Notes under the pieces: model-generated
The model's database searches: none
Seen by the model: only the letters and a program-made list of their open reading frames with translations
Told to the model about the DNA's origin: nothing
Position numbers and translations under genes: made by a program
In this document: positions 34,966 to 46,825 of the stretch, one piece after another
Numbering within the stretch: position 1 is the first letter of the stretch
Layout: each line of letters opens with the position of its first letter
NCBI RefSeq assembly: GCF_907164915.1
Contig: NC_061870.1
Coordinates: 4,058,273 to 4,122,272 of the forward strand
Origin: Impatiens glandulifera
Lineage: Eukaryota > Streptophyta > Magnoliopsida > Ericales > Balsaminaceae
Length of the DNA stretch: 64,000 bases
Direction of reading: 5' to 3'

Positions 34966-36011
34966 ATTTCTTTTTAAAATTTTATGTATGAATATATATA
35001 ATTATGAGAAAATATATAGATATAAAAATTAAATTGTATAAATGAATTTAAAATATTATTTGTTTAAATTTAATAGGTTGAAGTTATATATTGTTAGAAA
35101 TGTCACACGTTCATCAATTTTGATGTTGAATTTAAAATATAAAGTAGTTATAGTCCGATTACTTAAAATGTTAAACTTATATGATGAGATTGCAAGTTCA
35201 AAACTTCTCTCAACCCGACAATCTAGACACTTTAAATTTAAGTATATATATTATAATGAAACTTGTTAATATTTTATTAAATAGTATTTTTCTTTTTCTA
35301 ATCTTAAGCAATGTTCTAAATTTCGGCTTAGGAAGTCGCCGCCTAATCGCTCGGCGCTAGCCTAGCATACTGAAAAGCCTCTATTCGTTTGAAAAAATCG
35401 TTCGGCCGCCTTTTCGGCGCACATGGGTGCCCAACCAATTTTTTTTTTAAATTTTTTATTTAGTTTCTAATTAAAATAACCTTCCAATCTCTACCTAGAC
35501 TCTACCCACTACGTACCCTGACATTATTCACTCTACCCACTACAAGCATCATCAACTAGAACCTGAACTTCCAGTGAATTGTCTAACTCTTCACTTTCTT
35601 AGTCTACCTCATGTCTTCATCAACATTTTCTTAATTAGAAAAGATTATGAAATCGGTATCCTGAAGGAAGACGATTGATTATCAACTCGACAGCTCGAAG
35701 GAAGAATATTTTCGATTGATCGACACTACTAGGGCAAAGAAGTACATCAAGAACTTACCTTATTATAAAGGTACGCCCTTCTCTTCTATATATACACATG
35801 TCATTCCTTTAGCCATTGATTTTTTTGGAGAAAATGTATGCTTTTAATCCGTCAAATAGGATCAGTAGGGAATGCTTTTTATTAACTCTAAGTTAGGTGC
35901 TTTCTTGTTAATCTATCCTTTTTTTAAGCTCATTAGAAAATGAAAAATTCACAAATTGCATTTAGGTACATTAGGTATACTTTGTTCAATGTTACTTTAG
36001 GTACATTTTCA

Positions 36012-37990
36012 ATGGCATCTTCAAGTGCTTCAACCTCAGCTAATAATCCCTCACAAGCTCAACTCTCATCCGAAGTTGAGCTAGTACTTAAATGAAAGTC
36101 AGGTAATATTGGTTGGGAATATGGAATCTTGTATGATCCAACTAACTTGGACAAATTTCAATGCAAGTTATGTGGGAAGCAAATGTTAGGAGGTGCATTT
36201 AGAATAAAAGAACATATTGTGACATTCAAGAAAATGTTTCTGCATGTCTTATGTCGTCTATTGAAGATAAAGCCAAGTGTTGAAATGCTATTAATATAGG
36301 AAAGAACAAAAAGAGAAGTAAGAAAATGCGAGAAGAAGAGTTGATGTCCATCGTGAATGTGAATGGGTTGGAGTCAAATTCTTATTCTGTTGAAGAAGAT
36401 GAACTGAGGAATCATTAGGGGGAATTAAATCACCACATTATCTTGGCCCTATGGACAATTTTGCTTCAACCATTGATCCTGAAGCTTCTCTAAAAGTAGC
36501 AAAGATAATGAGAGAACAGAACATCCATGATGCCATTTGGAAAGAGAGACCAAATCGCGTGAATGATTATTTGGTTGATTGGGTTTATGAAGCTGGCATA
36601 TCTTTTAATGCATTTGACCTGGTTAGCTTTAAGCTTTTTATAGAAGTACTTGGTCTATTTGGACGAAGGTTTAAACCTCCTAGTCAATATAAATTTAGGG
36701 AGCCACTATTGAAAAAAGCAGTTGACTAAACCAAAACTAAATTGAAGATACATGAAGATGAATGGAAAAAGTGGATGTTCAATCATGACTGATGGTTGGA
36801 GTGATAGAGAAGAAGCATCATGAACTTGTGTAATAATTCAAGGGTAGATACTATTTTCCATTCTTCTAAGGATTTTTTAAATATGCCACACACAAGTGAA
36901 GTGATTCTTGAGTATGTGGATCAATGCATTGAAAAAGTTGGGCTGGAGAAAGTCGTTCAAATAGTAACTGACAATGCTTTTAACAATATGGGAGTAGCAA
37001 ATATGATGCGGCAAAAAAGGGCAATGATATTTTGGACATCATGTGCTACACATACGATTAACCTTATGTTCGAGGGCATTGCAAAACTCTCTCGGTTCAA
37101 GAAAAACATTGATCAAGCTAAAGATTTAACCATCTTCATTTATGCTCATCACAAGACTCTATCCATGATGAGGTCATATACAAAAAAAAAAGACGCAGTG
37201 AGGCCAAGAGTCACTAGATTTGCTTCTTCATACCTTACTTTACAAAGTTTGGTTGAGAAAAAGGTGCAACTAAAGGAAATGTTTTCTAGCACTGAATGGG
37301 ATAATGGAAATGGTCTAAGTCGGCCAAAGGGAAAACAAGTCACTCAATTGTGATAAGTACTGACTTTTGGAATGGTGTGATCTCATGCTTAACAATTATT
37401 GCACATTTAGTTCAAGTGCTTCATCTTGTTGATGCAGACAAAAAGCCATCAATGGGCTTTTATATGGTGAGATTCTACAAGCAAAAAATGATATCATAAC
37501 AGCCCTAAAAATAATCCCAAAAACTACGAGCCTATTTTGGAGATCATGGATACAAAGATGAAAGATAGATTAAACACCCCGTCGCATTTGATGGCTTACT
37601 TATTGAATGCATATTATCATTATAAGAATCATGAGCTTTTATTAGATAGTGTGGTCTTAGTTGGGTTATTAATTGTCTTGAAGTGATTTTGCATAATGAT
37701 TTTGATATGATGAATACATTCATGAATGTTTAGTTACTAATTTATAAGACTAAATGAGGAATTTTTGAGAAGCCTATTGTAGCAAAAGGATGTGAAGTAA
37801 ATGATGACAAGTTTGATCCAGGTAAAGAAAAAAAGAATCTTCATATTAATTTGTTAATCATTTTCTTTAAAAGTATTAAGTCATTATTTATGTTATTTGT
37901 TTTTCATTTCAACAACAATTTGGTGGTTAAATTATGGTCATTGGACTCCTAACTTGCAAAGAATTTCTATAAAGATTTTATCATTGACCA
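36012..37990 (+). pseudogene. hAT transposase, N-terminal and core part (BED finger, DUF659)
   Basis: An ATG at 36012 opens with a Ser-rich leader, then a stop, then a BED-type zinc finger (FQCKLCGKQMLGGAFRIKEH, 36150-36215). The DUF659 region follows: AGISFNAFDLVSFKLF (about 36590-36640), then after stops QIVTDNAFNNMGVANMM (about 36958-37008), WTSCATHTINLMFEGIAKL and PRVTRFASSYLTLQSL (37203-37250). Decayed core sequence continues to about 37990. The TDNA and CATHTINLM motifs are standard for plant hAT transposases. At least five stops or frameshifts are present. Splicing to the C-terminal part would cross the copia insertion. Confidence 0.85.
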
Positions 37991-38109
37991 CTAGTTCTTT
38001 TGGATGCAAAAGAAATTGGAGCACATTTTAAGGGGTTAGTAACTTAAATAATTGAATAATAAATACACAAATCTTTTCTAGTTTTACTAGTTTTTTTCTT
38101 CTTCCTTAT

Positions 38110-38477
38110 TGTTGAGTTATGGAACCTACACTTACAATAAACTATACATTGTTAATTAGAGTTTATTGGGTTTTCTTTTTTTAGTTTTAGGCTTGGGCCT
38201 AACCAAAGTTATTTAGGTTTATTACCTGAATGTTTACCCTATAAATATGTGATTATTAAGGGTTTACATTGGATAGACTGAATTCTAGAGAGATAAAGTG
38301 TGAGGCAAAAACTCTGTATTCTTTCTTCTTCTTCATAGTGAAATCTGGTGGTGGTTGAAGTGGATGTAGCTTAATTTGAGTGAACCACTATAAATTTGTG
38401 TCTTCTTGTGTTCTTCTTTCTTGCATTTTTACAGATTGTTTCAAGCTGGTCGGATTTGGGAGATACAAATCCTAACA
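38110..38477 (+). repeat. 5' LTR of the copia element
   Basis: A 368-bp direct repeat with TG...CA ends. It contains CCTATAAATATGTG, a plausible TATA box, about 130 bp from its start. Pairs with 42446-42811. Confidence 0.95.
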
Positions 38478-38520
38478 ACTGGTATCAGAGTAGTTATGCT
38501 AGATCTAGCATTATAAACAA

Positions 38521-41500
38521 TGGCAAGTGAGAACAATATAGGACATGGGATTGGAAGATTTGATGGGACAGATTATGCATTCTGGAGAATGCAGATTGAA
38601 GATTATCTCTATGGAAAGAAGCTTCATGTTCTTTTGAGTGAGAAACCAGAGAAGATGAATGAAGCTGAATAGAAACTCCTTGATAGATAGGTTTTAGGAG
38701 TTGTTCAATTGACGCTAGTCAAGACAGTTGCTCACAATGTAGCAAAGGAGAAGACCACCATGGGTCTGATGAAAGCTCTTTCTGATATGTATGAGAACCC
38801 ATATGCTAACAACAAAGTACACTTAATGAAAATACTCTTTTATTTAAGAATGGTTGATGGTACTTCTGTCACTACTCATTTGAATGAATTCAATACAATT
38901 GTGAATAAATTGTTATCTGTTGAGATTGATTTTGTGGATGAAGTTAGTGCCCTGATTTTGTTAGCATCTCTACCAAATAGCTGGGAACCTATGAGGGCAG
39001 CAATTAGTAATTCAGTTAGAAATGCTAAACTGAAATTTGTTGAAGTTAGAGATCGTATTCTTGCTGAAGAGGTTCGTAAAATTGATTCTAGTGAAACGTT
39101 CAAAGGTTCTGCTCTGAATGTGGAAAACATGGGCAGAGGTAATGATAGAAATTTCAACTGAGGTAAGAGCAGATCTATGTCGAGGAGCAAGAGGAGTCAG
39201 TCCAAGTCTGGGCGTACATTTGAGTGCTGGAATTGTGGTAAACAAGGTCATTTGAAGAGGAACTGCAAAGCACCGAAGAGAAATAGTGATGATAAAAATA
39301 ATGCAGTCAACGTTGTTACAGAAACTGTCACTAATGCACTACTTGTTTCTGTTGATAGCTCGATAGATTCATAGGTTTTGGACTCGGAATCATCTTTCCA
39401 CATCACTGCCCACAAAGAATTAATGGAGAATTATGTGGCTGAAAACTGTGGGAAAGTTTATCTCGCAGATGGTGAGCCACTAAATATTATTGGCATGAGG
39501 GACATTAAATTGAAGATGGCAAATGGTTCTGTTTGGAAGATTAATAAGGTGAGACACATTCCAAGTTTAATGCACAATCTGATTTCGGTTACACAACTTG
39601 ATGAAGAAGGTCATAATTTCAGTTGTGGAAATGGTGCATGGAATGTGACTAAAGGAGCAATAGTTGTTGCTCGAGGTCACAAAACTGGAATGTTATACAC
39701 GACTTCAACTTGCAGAGAAACAGTTGTTGCTGTAGTTGATGACTCGAAGAACAGTGAGTTGTGGCATTGCAGGTTGGGCCATATGAGCGAAAAAGGGATG
39801 AAAATTCTTTTGAAGAATGGGCAGATTCCAGAACTGAAGTCTGTTGAACATCAGTTATGAAAAAACTGCATTCTTGGAAAACAGAAACGGGTGAGTTTCT
39901 TAAAGATTGGGAAGGAGCTCAAGAAAGAAAGACTAGAGTTGGTACACACTGATGTGTGGGGACCTGCACCTATTTCTTCTATTGAAGGATCACAATACTA
40001 CGTGACATTTATAGATGATTTGACAAGAAAGGTATGGGTATATTTTATGAAGCACAAGTCTGAAGTATTTGCTATTTTCAAGAAATGGAAGGCTTTGGTT
40101 GAAAATGAAACAAATCAGAAAGTTAAGTGCTTGAGATCCGACAACGGAGGTGAATATATCAATTCAGATTTCAAAGAGTATTGTGTAGTGAATGAGATCA
40201 ATATGGTGAAGATTGTTCCCCAAACGCCTCAAGAGAATAGAGTAGCTGAACGAATGAATCGAACATTGAACGAGCGTGCTAGAAGCATGAGATTGCATGC
40301 AGGGCTGCCTAAAACCTTCTGGGCAGAAGCTATTAATACTGCTGCCTATTTGATAAACAGGGGACCCTCTGTTCCTCTTGAATTCAGAATTCCTGAAGAA
40401 GCTTGGAGCAATAAAAAGGTAAACCTTTCTTATTTGAAAGTGTTTGGTTGTTTATCATATGTTCATATTAATGAATGTGATAGGAGAAAGCTTGATCCAA
40501 AGTCTAATAAATGTTTTTTCATTGGTTATGGTGATATCGAGTTTGGTTATCGTTTCTGGGATAATCAAAATCGGAAGATCATTCGTAGCAGAGATGTTAT
40601 CTTCAATGAACATATTCTCTACAAAGATTGTGTTGGAAAGACATCAGATGGTGATTCCAAGTTGGAAGAGACTGATATAGTCGATTTGAGAGAATTTCCA
40701 GCTGAATATATACTAGTTGTCGAAGAAGAACAATGTGTTGTTGAAGATGAAATCGTTAAGAACGTGGCCCTAGAGGTAAATCAGCAAACACCGATTATAC
40801 AGTTGAGAAGATCATCAATGAATCGAAAACCAATTGAGAGGTGGTCTCCATCTCTAAACTATATCTTGACAGATAGAGGTGAACCTGAATGTTATGAGGA
40901 AGCAATACAATCTGATGAATCGATTAAGTGAGAGTCTGCTATGAAAGATGAGATGGACTCTTTGATGTTGAATCAGACTTGGGAGTTCACTGAGCTACCA
41001 AAGGGAAAGAAATCACTTCACAACAAATGGATCTTCAGGATTAAAGAAGAACATGATAAAACTATGAGGTACAAGGCAAGATTGGTTGTGAAAGGATTTC
41101 AACAGAAAGAAGGTATTTGACTACAATGAGATCTTCTCTCTAGTAGTTAAATTGATGACAATCAGAACTATTTTGAGTTTGGTTGTGAAAGAAGACCTTC
41201 ATCTTCAACAAATGGATGTCAACACTTTTTTTCTTTATGGTGATTTAGATGAAGAGATTTACATGCTACAACTAGAAGGATTTGAAATCAAAGGAAAATA
41301 TGAGCTTGTGTGTAAGCTTCATAAGAGTCTGTATGATTTGAAACAGGCTCCAAGGCAATGGTACAAGAAGTTCGATAGCTTCATGAAAAGTAACAATTTT
41401 CTGAGGTGTGAAGCTGATCATTGCTGCTATATCAAGAGGTTTGATAAATCGTACATTATTTTGCTCCTCTACGTTGATGACATATTGATTGTTGGAGCAA

Positions 41501-42380
41501 GTTTGTATGAGATTAACAAGCTCAAGAAAGAGTTGTCTGAAAAGTTTGCAATGAAGGATTTGGGTGCTGCTAAACAAATCATTGGGATGAGAATTTTCAG
41601 GGATGAAGAAGTTCTCAAGCTTTCACAAGAAGAATATGTGAAGAAAGTTATTAGTATGTTCAACTTGTATGATGCAAAACCAGTTACTACCCCCTTAGTT
41701 AGTCACTTCAAACTATCTAAAGATCAGTCGCCTTCAATAGAGGAGGAGAAAAATTACATGGTCACTGTTCCGTATGCCTCTGCCATTGGTTGTATTATGT
41801 ATTCGATGGTTTGCACAAGACCAGACATTGCACATGCAGTGGGAGTTGTTAGCAGATTCATGAGCAACTCGGGTAGACAACATTGGGAAGTAGTAAAGTG
41901 GATACTATGATATTTAAGAGGAAGTACGGGTCTCGCTTTGTATTTTCGAAAGTCTAATGAGTTTGGAAGGATATGTTGATGCTAACAATAGTGGTGATGT
42001 TGATAGTAGGAAGAGCACAACAGGGTACATTTATACTCTGGGAGGTACTGCAATCAGTTGGGTTTCAAAATTGCAGAAGATTATTGTTATTTCTAGTTGT
42101 GAGGCAGAGTATGTTGTTGTGACAAAGGCTGCTAAGGAGATGATGTGGTTGCAACCCTTTTTGCTAGAATTGGGTCAAGACTACGAGGGAAGTGTGTTGC
42201 GATGCGACAGTTAGAGTGTCATTCATACAGGTTCGTTATCATTTCATCTGGTCAGCTTTAAAAGATGGAGTATTAGCTCTTAAGAAGATTCCCAAGAGTG
42301 AGAATCCAGTTGATATGTTGACAAAAGCTGTGACAAATGAGAAACTGAAGTTGTGTGCAACTTCAGTTGGTCTTCTTCGT
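38521..42380 (+). pseudogene. Copia gag-pol polyprotein, broken
   Basis: From the ATG at 38521 (MASENNIGHG) the order is canonical for Ty1/copia. Gag runs to about 39160. A zinc knuckle follows (CWNCGKQGHLKRNC, 39223-39264). The protease active site is altered (LDSESSFHITAH near 39380; DSGA-type in intact relatives). The integrase HHCC part ends LWHCRLGHMSEKGM. The rve core has VHTDVWGP, RSDNGGEY and TPQENRVAERMNRT. RT has QMDVNTFFLYGDLDEEIYM and the active-site YVDD at 41471-41482, and RNase H has SSCEAEYV. Lesions are stops in gag (two TAG near 38670-38690, TGA 39159), before protease (TAG 39373), before integrase (TGA 39858) and after integrase (TGA 40929), a frameshift near 41118, TGA near 41908 and a frameshift near 41950. 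Not autonomous. Confidence 0.93.
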
Positions 42381-42445
42381 TAAGACACCAGGTGGAAAGC
42401 CGCCACCGATCGAGAGATGATGAAGTTAGTCTCCAAGTGGGAGAT

Positions 42446-42811
42446 TGTTGATTATGGAGCCTACACTTATAATAAATTCTACATTATTAATTAGAGTTTA
42501 TTGGGTTTTCTTTTTTTGGTTTTGGGCTTGGGCTTGACCAAAGTTATTTAGGTTTATTACCTGAATGTTAACCTATAAATATGTGATTATTAAGGGTTTA
42601 CATTGGATAGACTGAATTCTAGAGAGATAAAGTGTGAGACAAAAGCTATGTATTCCTTCTTTTTCTTTATAGTGAAATCTGGTGGTGGCTGAAGTGGATG
42701 TAGCTCAAATTGAGTGAACCACTATAAATCTGTGTCTTCTTGTGTTATTCTTTTTTGCATTTTTACAAATTGTTTCAAGCTGGTCGGATTTGGGAGATAC
42801 ATATCCTAACA
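42446..42811 (+). repeat. 3' LTR of the copia element
   Basis: 366-bp partner of the 5' LTR, followed by the CTTAT target duplication. Differences from the 5' LTR are mostly transitions and single-base indels. Confidence 0.95.
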
Positions 42812-42839
42812 CTTATTATACAACTTTTATTTCTATCTT

Positions 42840-43206
42840 TTGTTTGCTTTTAGATACATACCAAGAAGAGGAATAAACTAGATAATTCTTGATTAAACAA
42901 TCTAGTTTATGTCCAATTCAATTCACAATTATTCAATAGGAATAAGAAGGAGAAGGAGAGAGATGTTGATGTGTTACTTGCTATTAATGAAAGTGAAGCA
43001 CAATGATAACTTGTTGAGGGGGCTGATACTGATGATGATGAGGTTGGTGAGAACTTGACTTCTGAAGCTCGAAGAAGTCCTAGGATGAGACAACTTGAAA
43101 CTGATGATTTTGAATCTGAAGATGAGGAATTGAATATGGAAGAAGTGGAATTTGAGTTAGATGAAGAGCATGTCGTAGAAGAATATGGAGAAGAAGAGTT
43201 GGTTTA
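42840..43206 (+). pseudogene. hAT transposase, C-terminal part
   Basis: After the copia insert, a splice acceptor-like TTTGCTTTTAG is followed by KKRNKLDN, NLVYVQFNSQLFNRNKKEKE and DVDVLLAINESEAQ, then a strongly acidic tail (DTDDDEVGENLTSEARRSPR to EEYGEEELV) ending at a TAA near 43208. This is the usual plant hAT C-terminal region after the dimerisation domain. The copia element therefore lies in the intron just before this exon. Confidence 0.8.
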
Positions 43207-43657
43207 AGAGCATTGTTCTTTATTTTTTGATGTGATACTTGTATTTAAAAGTTTGGATGATTTTGTTTTTGATTGTTAGCTTGTTGTTATTATTACTATT
43301 ATGTTATTTTATATTATGTATATTGTGATGTTTGGATATTAGAATTAGAATTTTTATAATTTTAGTGTATTGTTGTAAATTTATAGTTTTGTTTGGAAGT
43401 TTGTGATTATTGCAATGATTGGAATTATGTTATTCTTATATTTGGAATTTTGGAATGGATCATTAACGGTTATAATTGTATATTTAAATGGTTTGGTGTT
43501 GCTCTTTACTTGATTTTTATAACTAATTACAAATTTATTGTTAAATTGAAGTATACCGTTTAGGTCATTTTTAGGCCACTGCCTAAATGCCTAGGCGATA
43601 GGCTCCAATCAGGCCTCGGGCGCCCAACGGACCTAGCGAAATTTCGCTAGAACTTTG

Positions 43658-44153
43658 TAGTGTTGTGTTTTTTTTATACATTTGATTTATAAATATATAT
43701 TTATATAATTCGTTATTGGTACCCAAATAATGGAACATTGGTCATAACCGACACGAGAGGACAGGTTTGTGTGGGATTAAGCTCTCCGAGGGGAGCTGAT
43801 CCCTAATTTTTTTTTTTTTATATATATTACACAATTTGGACTTAGGTTGCTCAGGATGAAATTATTATTATTATTTTTTTCTTATTAAGCCCATCGTGAT
43901 TTCTTAGTATTGTTTAGAGAAATAAATAAATAAACAAACAAAGAGATATGAGATCAATTTACTTATTATTATTATTATTAAATGTTTGTTTGGTTAGAGA
44001 TATTTTGATTATGATTATTTGGAATTTAATTATTTTGTAAGACTTGATTGATATAATTATTTGAGTGTTTTTTTATAATTTATGGTTATTTTTATATCTT
44101 CACATTTATTTTTTATTTTTTTTATGTTCAATATAGTCTTTTATAATAAATAA
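43658..44153. other. Low-complexity spacer
   Basis: Poly(T), (TTA)n and (AAAT)n runs. No gene or terminal repeat. Confidence 0.5.
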
Positions 44154-46205
44154 TCTATATATATATAATGATGCTTAATTTTTAAAGTGTCCGGATTGCC
44201 GGGTCGAGAGCTGTGGTTAATTTGGATACTTGGGTCGGATTGTGGGTTGACCCGTTTTTAAATTTAAAACGGTTAAAAATAAAATTAAAGATGCTAGAGG
44301 TATGTTTCGAACTTGCAACCTAACAAAACAAGTATATAACTCTTTAACCAACTAGGCTACAAAGACTATAAAATTTAAATTCAACGCCAAATTTGATAAA
44401 CGCGGGACGTTTTAATATTAATATAAGTTTAACTTTTTAACTAACTAATCTATATATATATAATGATGCTTAATTTTTAAAGTGTCCGGATTGCAGGGTC
44501 GAGAGCTGTGGTTAATTTGGATACTTGGGTCGGATTGTGGGTTGACCCGTTTTTAAATTTAAAACGGTTAAAAATAAAATTAAAGATGCTAGAGGTATGT
44601 TTCGAACTTGCAACTTAACAAAACAAGTATAACTCTTTAATCAACTAGGCTACAAAGACTTTATATTTTAAATTCAACGCCAAATTTGATAAACGCGGGA
44701 CGTTTTAATATCAATATAAGTTTAACTTTTTAACTAACTAATCTATATATATATAATGATGCTTAATTTTTAAAGTGTCCGGATTGCCGTGTTGAGAGCT
44801 GTGATTAATTTGAATACTTGGGTCGGATTGTGGGTTGACCCGTTTTTAAATTTAAAACGATTAAAAATAAAATAAAAATGCTAGAGGTATGTTTCAAACT
44901 TGCAACCTAACAAAACAAGTATAACTCTTTAACCAACTAGGTTACAAAGACTTTATATTTTAAATTCAACGCCAAATTTGATAAACGCGGGACGTTTTAA
45001 TATTAATATAAATTTAACTTTTTAACTAACTAATCTATATATATATAATGATGCTTAATTTTTAAAGTGTTCGGATTGCCGGGTCGAGAGCTGTGGTTAA
45101 TTTGGATACTTGGGTCGGATTGTGGGTTGACCCGTTTTTAAATTTAAAACGGTTAAAAATAAAATTAAAGATGCTAGAGGTATGTTTCAAACTTGCAACC
45201 TAACAAAACAAGTATAACTGTTTAACCAACTAGGCTACAAAGACTATATATTTTAAATTCAACGCCAAATTTGATAAACGCGGGACGTTTTAATATTAAT
45301 ATAAGTTTAAGTTTTTAACTAACTAATCTATATATATATAATGATGCTTAATTTTTAAAGTGTCCGGATTGCCGGGTCGAGAGCTGTGGTTAATTTGGAT
45401 ACTTGGGTCGGATTGTGGGTTGACCCGTTTTTAAATTTAAGACGGTTAAAAATAAAATTAAAGATGCTAGAGGTATGTTTCAAACTTGCAACCTAACCAA
45501 ACAAGTATAACTCTTTAACCAACTAGGTTACAAAGACTTTATATTTTAAATTCAACGCCAAATTTGATAAACGCGGGACGTTTTAATATTAATATAAATT
45601 TAACTTTTTAACTAACTAATCTATATATATATAATGATGCTTAATTTTTAAAGTGTCCGGATTGCCGGGTCGAGAGCTGTGGTTAATTTGGATACTGGGG
45701 TCGGATTGTGGGTTGACCCGTTTTTAAATTTAAAACGGTTAAAAATAAAATTAAAGATGCTAGAGGTATGTTTCGAACTTGCAACCTAACAAAACAAGTA
45801 TAACTCTTTAACCAACTAAGCTACAAAGACTTTATATTTTAAATCCAACGCCAAATTTGATAAACGCGGGACGTTTTAATATTAATATAAGTTTAAGTTT
45901 TTAACTAACTAATCTATATATATATAATGATGCTTAATTTTTAAAGTGTCCGGATTGCCGGGTCGAGAGCTGTGGTTAATTTGGATACTTGGGTCGGATT
46001 GTGGGTTGACCCGTTTTTAAATTTAAAACGGTTAAAATTAAAATTAAAGATGCTAGAGGTATGTTTCGAACTTGCAACCTAACAAAAACAAGTACAACTC
46101 TTTAACTAACTAAGCTACAAAGACTTTATATTTTAAATTCAACGCCAAATTTGATAAACGCGGAACGTTTTAATATTAATATAAATTTAACTTTTTAACT
46201 AACTA
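44154..46205 (+). repeat. 293-bp tandem array (7 copies) of the Helitron 5' unit
   Basis: Unit starts are spaced 295, 293, 292, 293, 293 and 293 bp. Copies differ by only a few percent on inspection. Each unit begins with the Helitron 5' word TCTATATATATATAATGATG, contains AAAGTGTCCGGATTGCCGGG and GGTCGGATTGTGGGTTGACC, and ends GACGTTTTAATATTAATATA followed by TTTTTAACTAACTAA. In antisense each unit has a tRNA-like pair of pol III boxes: TAGCCTAGTTGGTTA (box A) and GCAAGTTCGAAAC (box B), for example at 44358-44344 and 44317-44305. Confidence 0.92.
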
Positions 46206-46364
46206 ATATATAATGATGTTGAGTAAATTAAATTTTGGGTCGGATTGTGGGTTGACTCACCCATAAACTTAAAACAGTTAAAAATAAAATTAAAAATGTT
46301 ATCCGTAATTTTTTTCACGGTTTTTTATATTATTACTCGTGCAAATGCACGGGCTAAATGCTAG
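44154..46364 (+). mobile_element. Non-autonomous Helitron with seven tandem 5' units
   Basis: The 5' end is A|TCTATATATATATAATG at 44154. The 3' end is a hairpin (CTCGTGCA-AA-TGCACGGG, 46336-46353) followed 7 bp later by CTAG|T at 46361-46364. The TC start, CTRR end, 3' hairpin and A/T host junction are the defining Helitron signals. No Rep/helicase ORF is present. The 5' portion is a tandem array of ~293-bp units starting at 44154, 44449, 44742, 45034, 45327, 45620 and 45913, plus an eighth divergent short copy at about 46206 that leads into the 3' end. Confidence 0.85.
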
Positions 46365-46825
46365 TTAACATTAAGGCAATAAATTCCAATCTTTCAAAAA
46401 TAATAATATTATTACTATTTATCTAGTGGTTATTGTAACCATTTTTATAAATCATATTCTTTTTCAGTTACATATATTTTATTTTTTACTTTCTTTTAAA
46501 ATTATTTTAAATATTTTTTGATATGTACGAATCATGTTAATATTCAAATAAAAACATACTATAAGAAATTCTCCATAATTAAAAAATAGTGTACTTTTTT
46601 AATGTTTTTGGTGCTCATTAATTATTATTTTATTAATTTCTATTAAATAACTAATATTTTATTATAATTCTTAAGATTTTTATTATATTTAAGTTTTTTT
46701 TGTTTAAATTTATTACAGTTTTATAACATATATTTTAAATATTCAATATATATATATATATATATATTTATTTAAATATAAGAATATTTTTTTCAAGAAA
46801 TTTACTGAATATCAGTATGTTTCCA

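Larger units (their letters stand above)
38110..42811 (+). mobile_element. Full-length Ty1/copia element, 4,702 bp (family A), TSD CTTAT
   Basis: Two LTRs of 368 and 366 bp (38110-38477 and 42446-42811) begin TGTTGA and end CCTAACA. They are flanked by the same CTTAT at 38105-38109 and 42812-42816. A primer-binding site complementary to initiator tRNA-Met (TGGTATCAGAG, 38480-38490) follows the 5' LTR, and a purine-rich tract (AAGTGGGAGAT) precedes the 3' LTR. Visual comparison of the first 50 bp of the LTRs shows roughly 10% difference, so the insertion is not recent. The internal ORF is broken. It sits in an intron of the hAT transposase. Confidence 0.95.
35309..43657 (+). mobile_element. 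hAT element interrupted by a copia element
   Basis: The outer limits are set by a short imperfect inverted pair, CAATGTTCTA at 35309 and (reverse complement) CAAAGTTCTAGCGAAA ending at 43657. GC-rich subterminal sequence (GCCGCCTAATCGCTCGGCGC on the left, GCCTAGGCGATAGG on the right) lies just inside. An 8-bp target duplication is not evident, so the ends may be off by a few bases. Inside is an hAT transposase pseudogene in two parts, separated by the full-length copia element 38110-42811. Subtracting that insert, the hAT element is about 3.6 kb. Confidence 0.65.

Noticed and set aside
36012..37990. A domesticated host gene encoding the BED/DUF659 protein
   Set aside because: Multiple stops, frameshifts and an inserted retroelement show it is a dead transposase copy.
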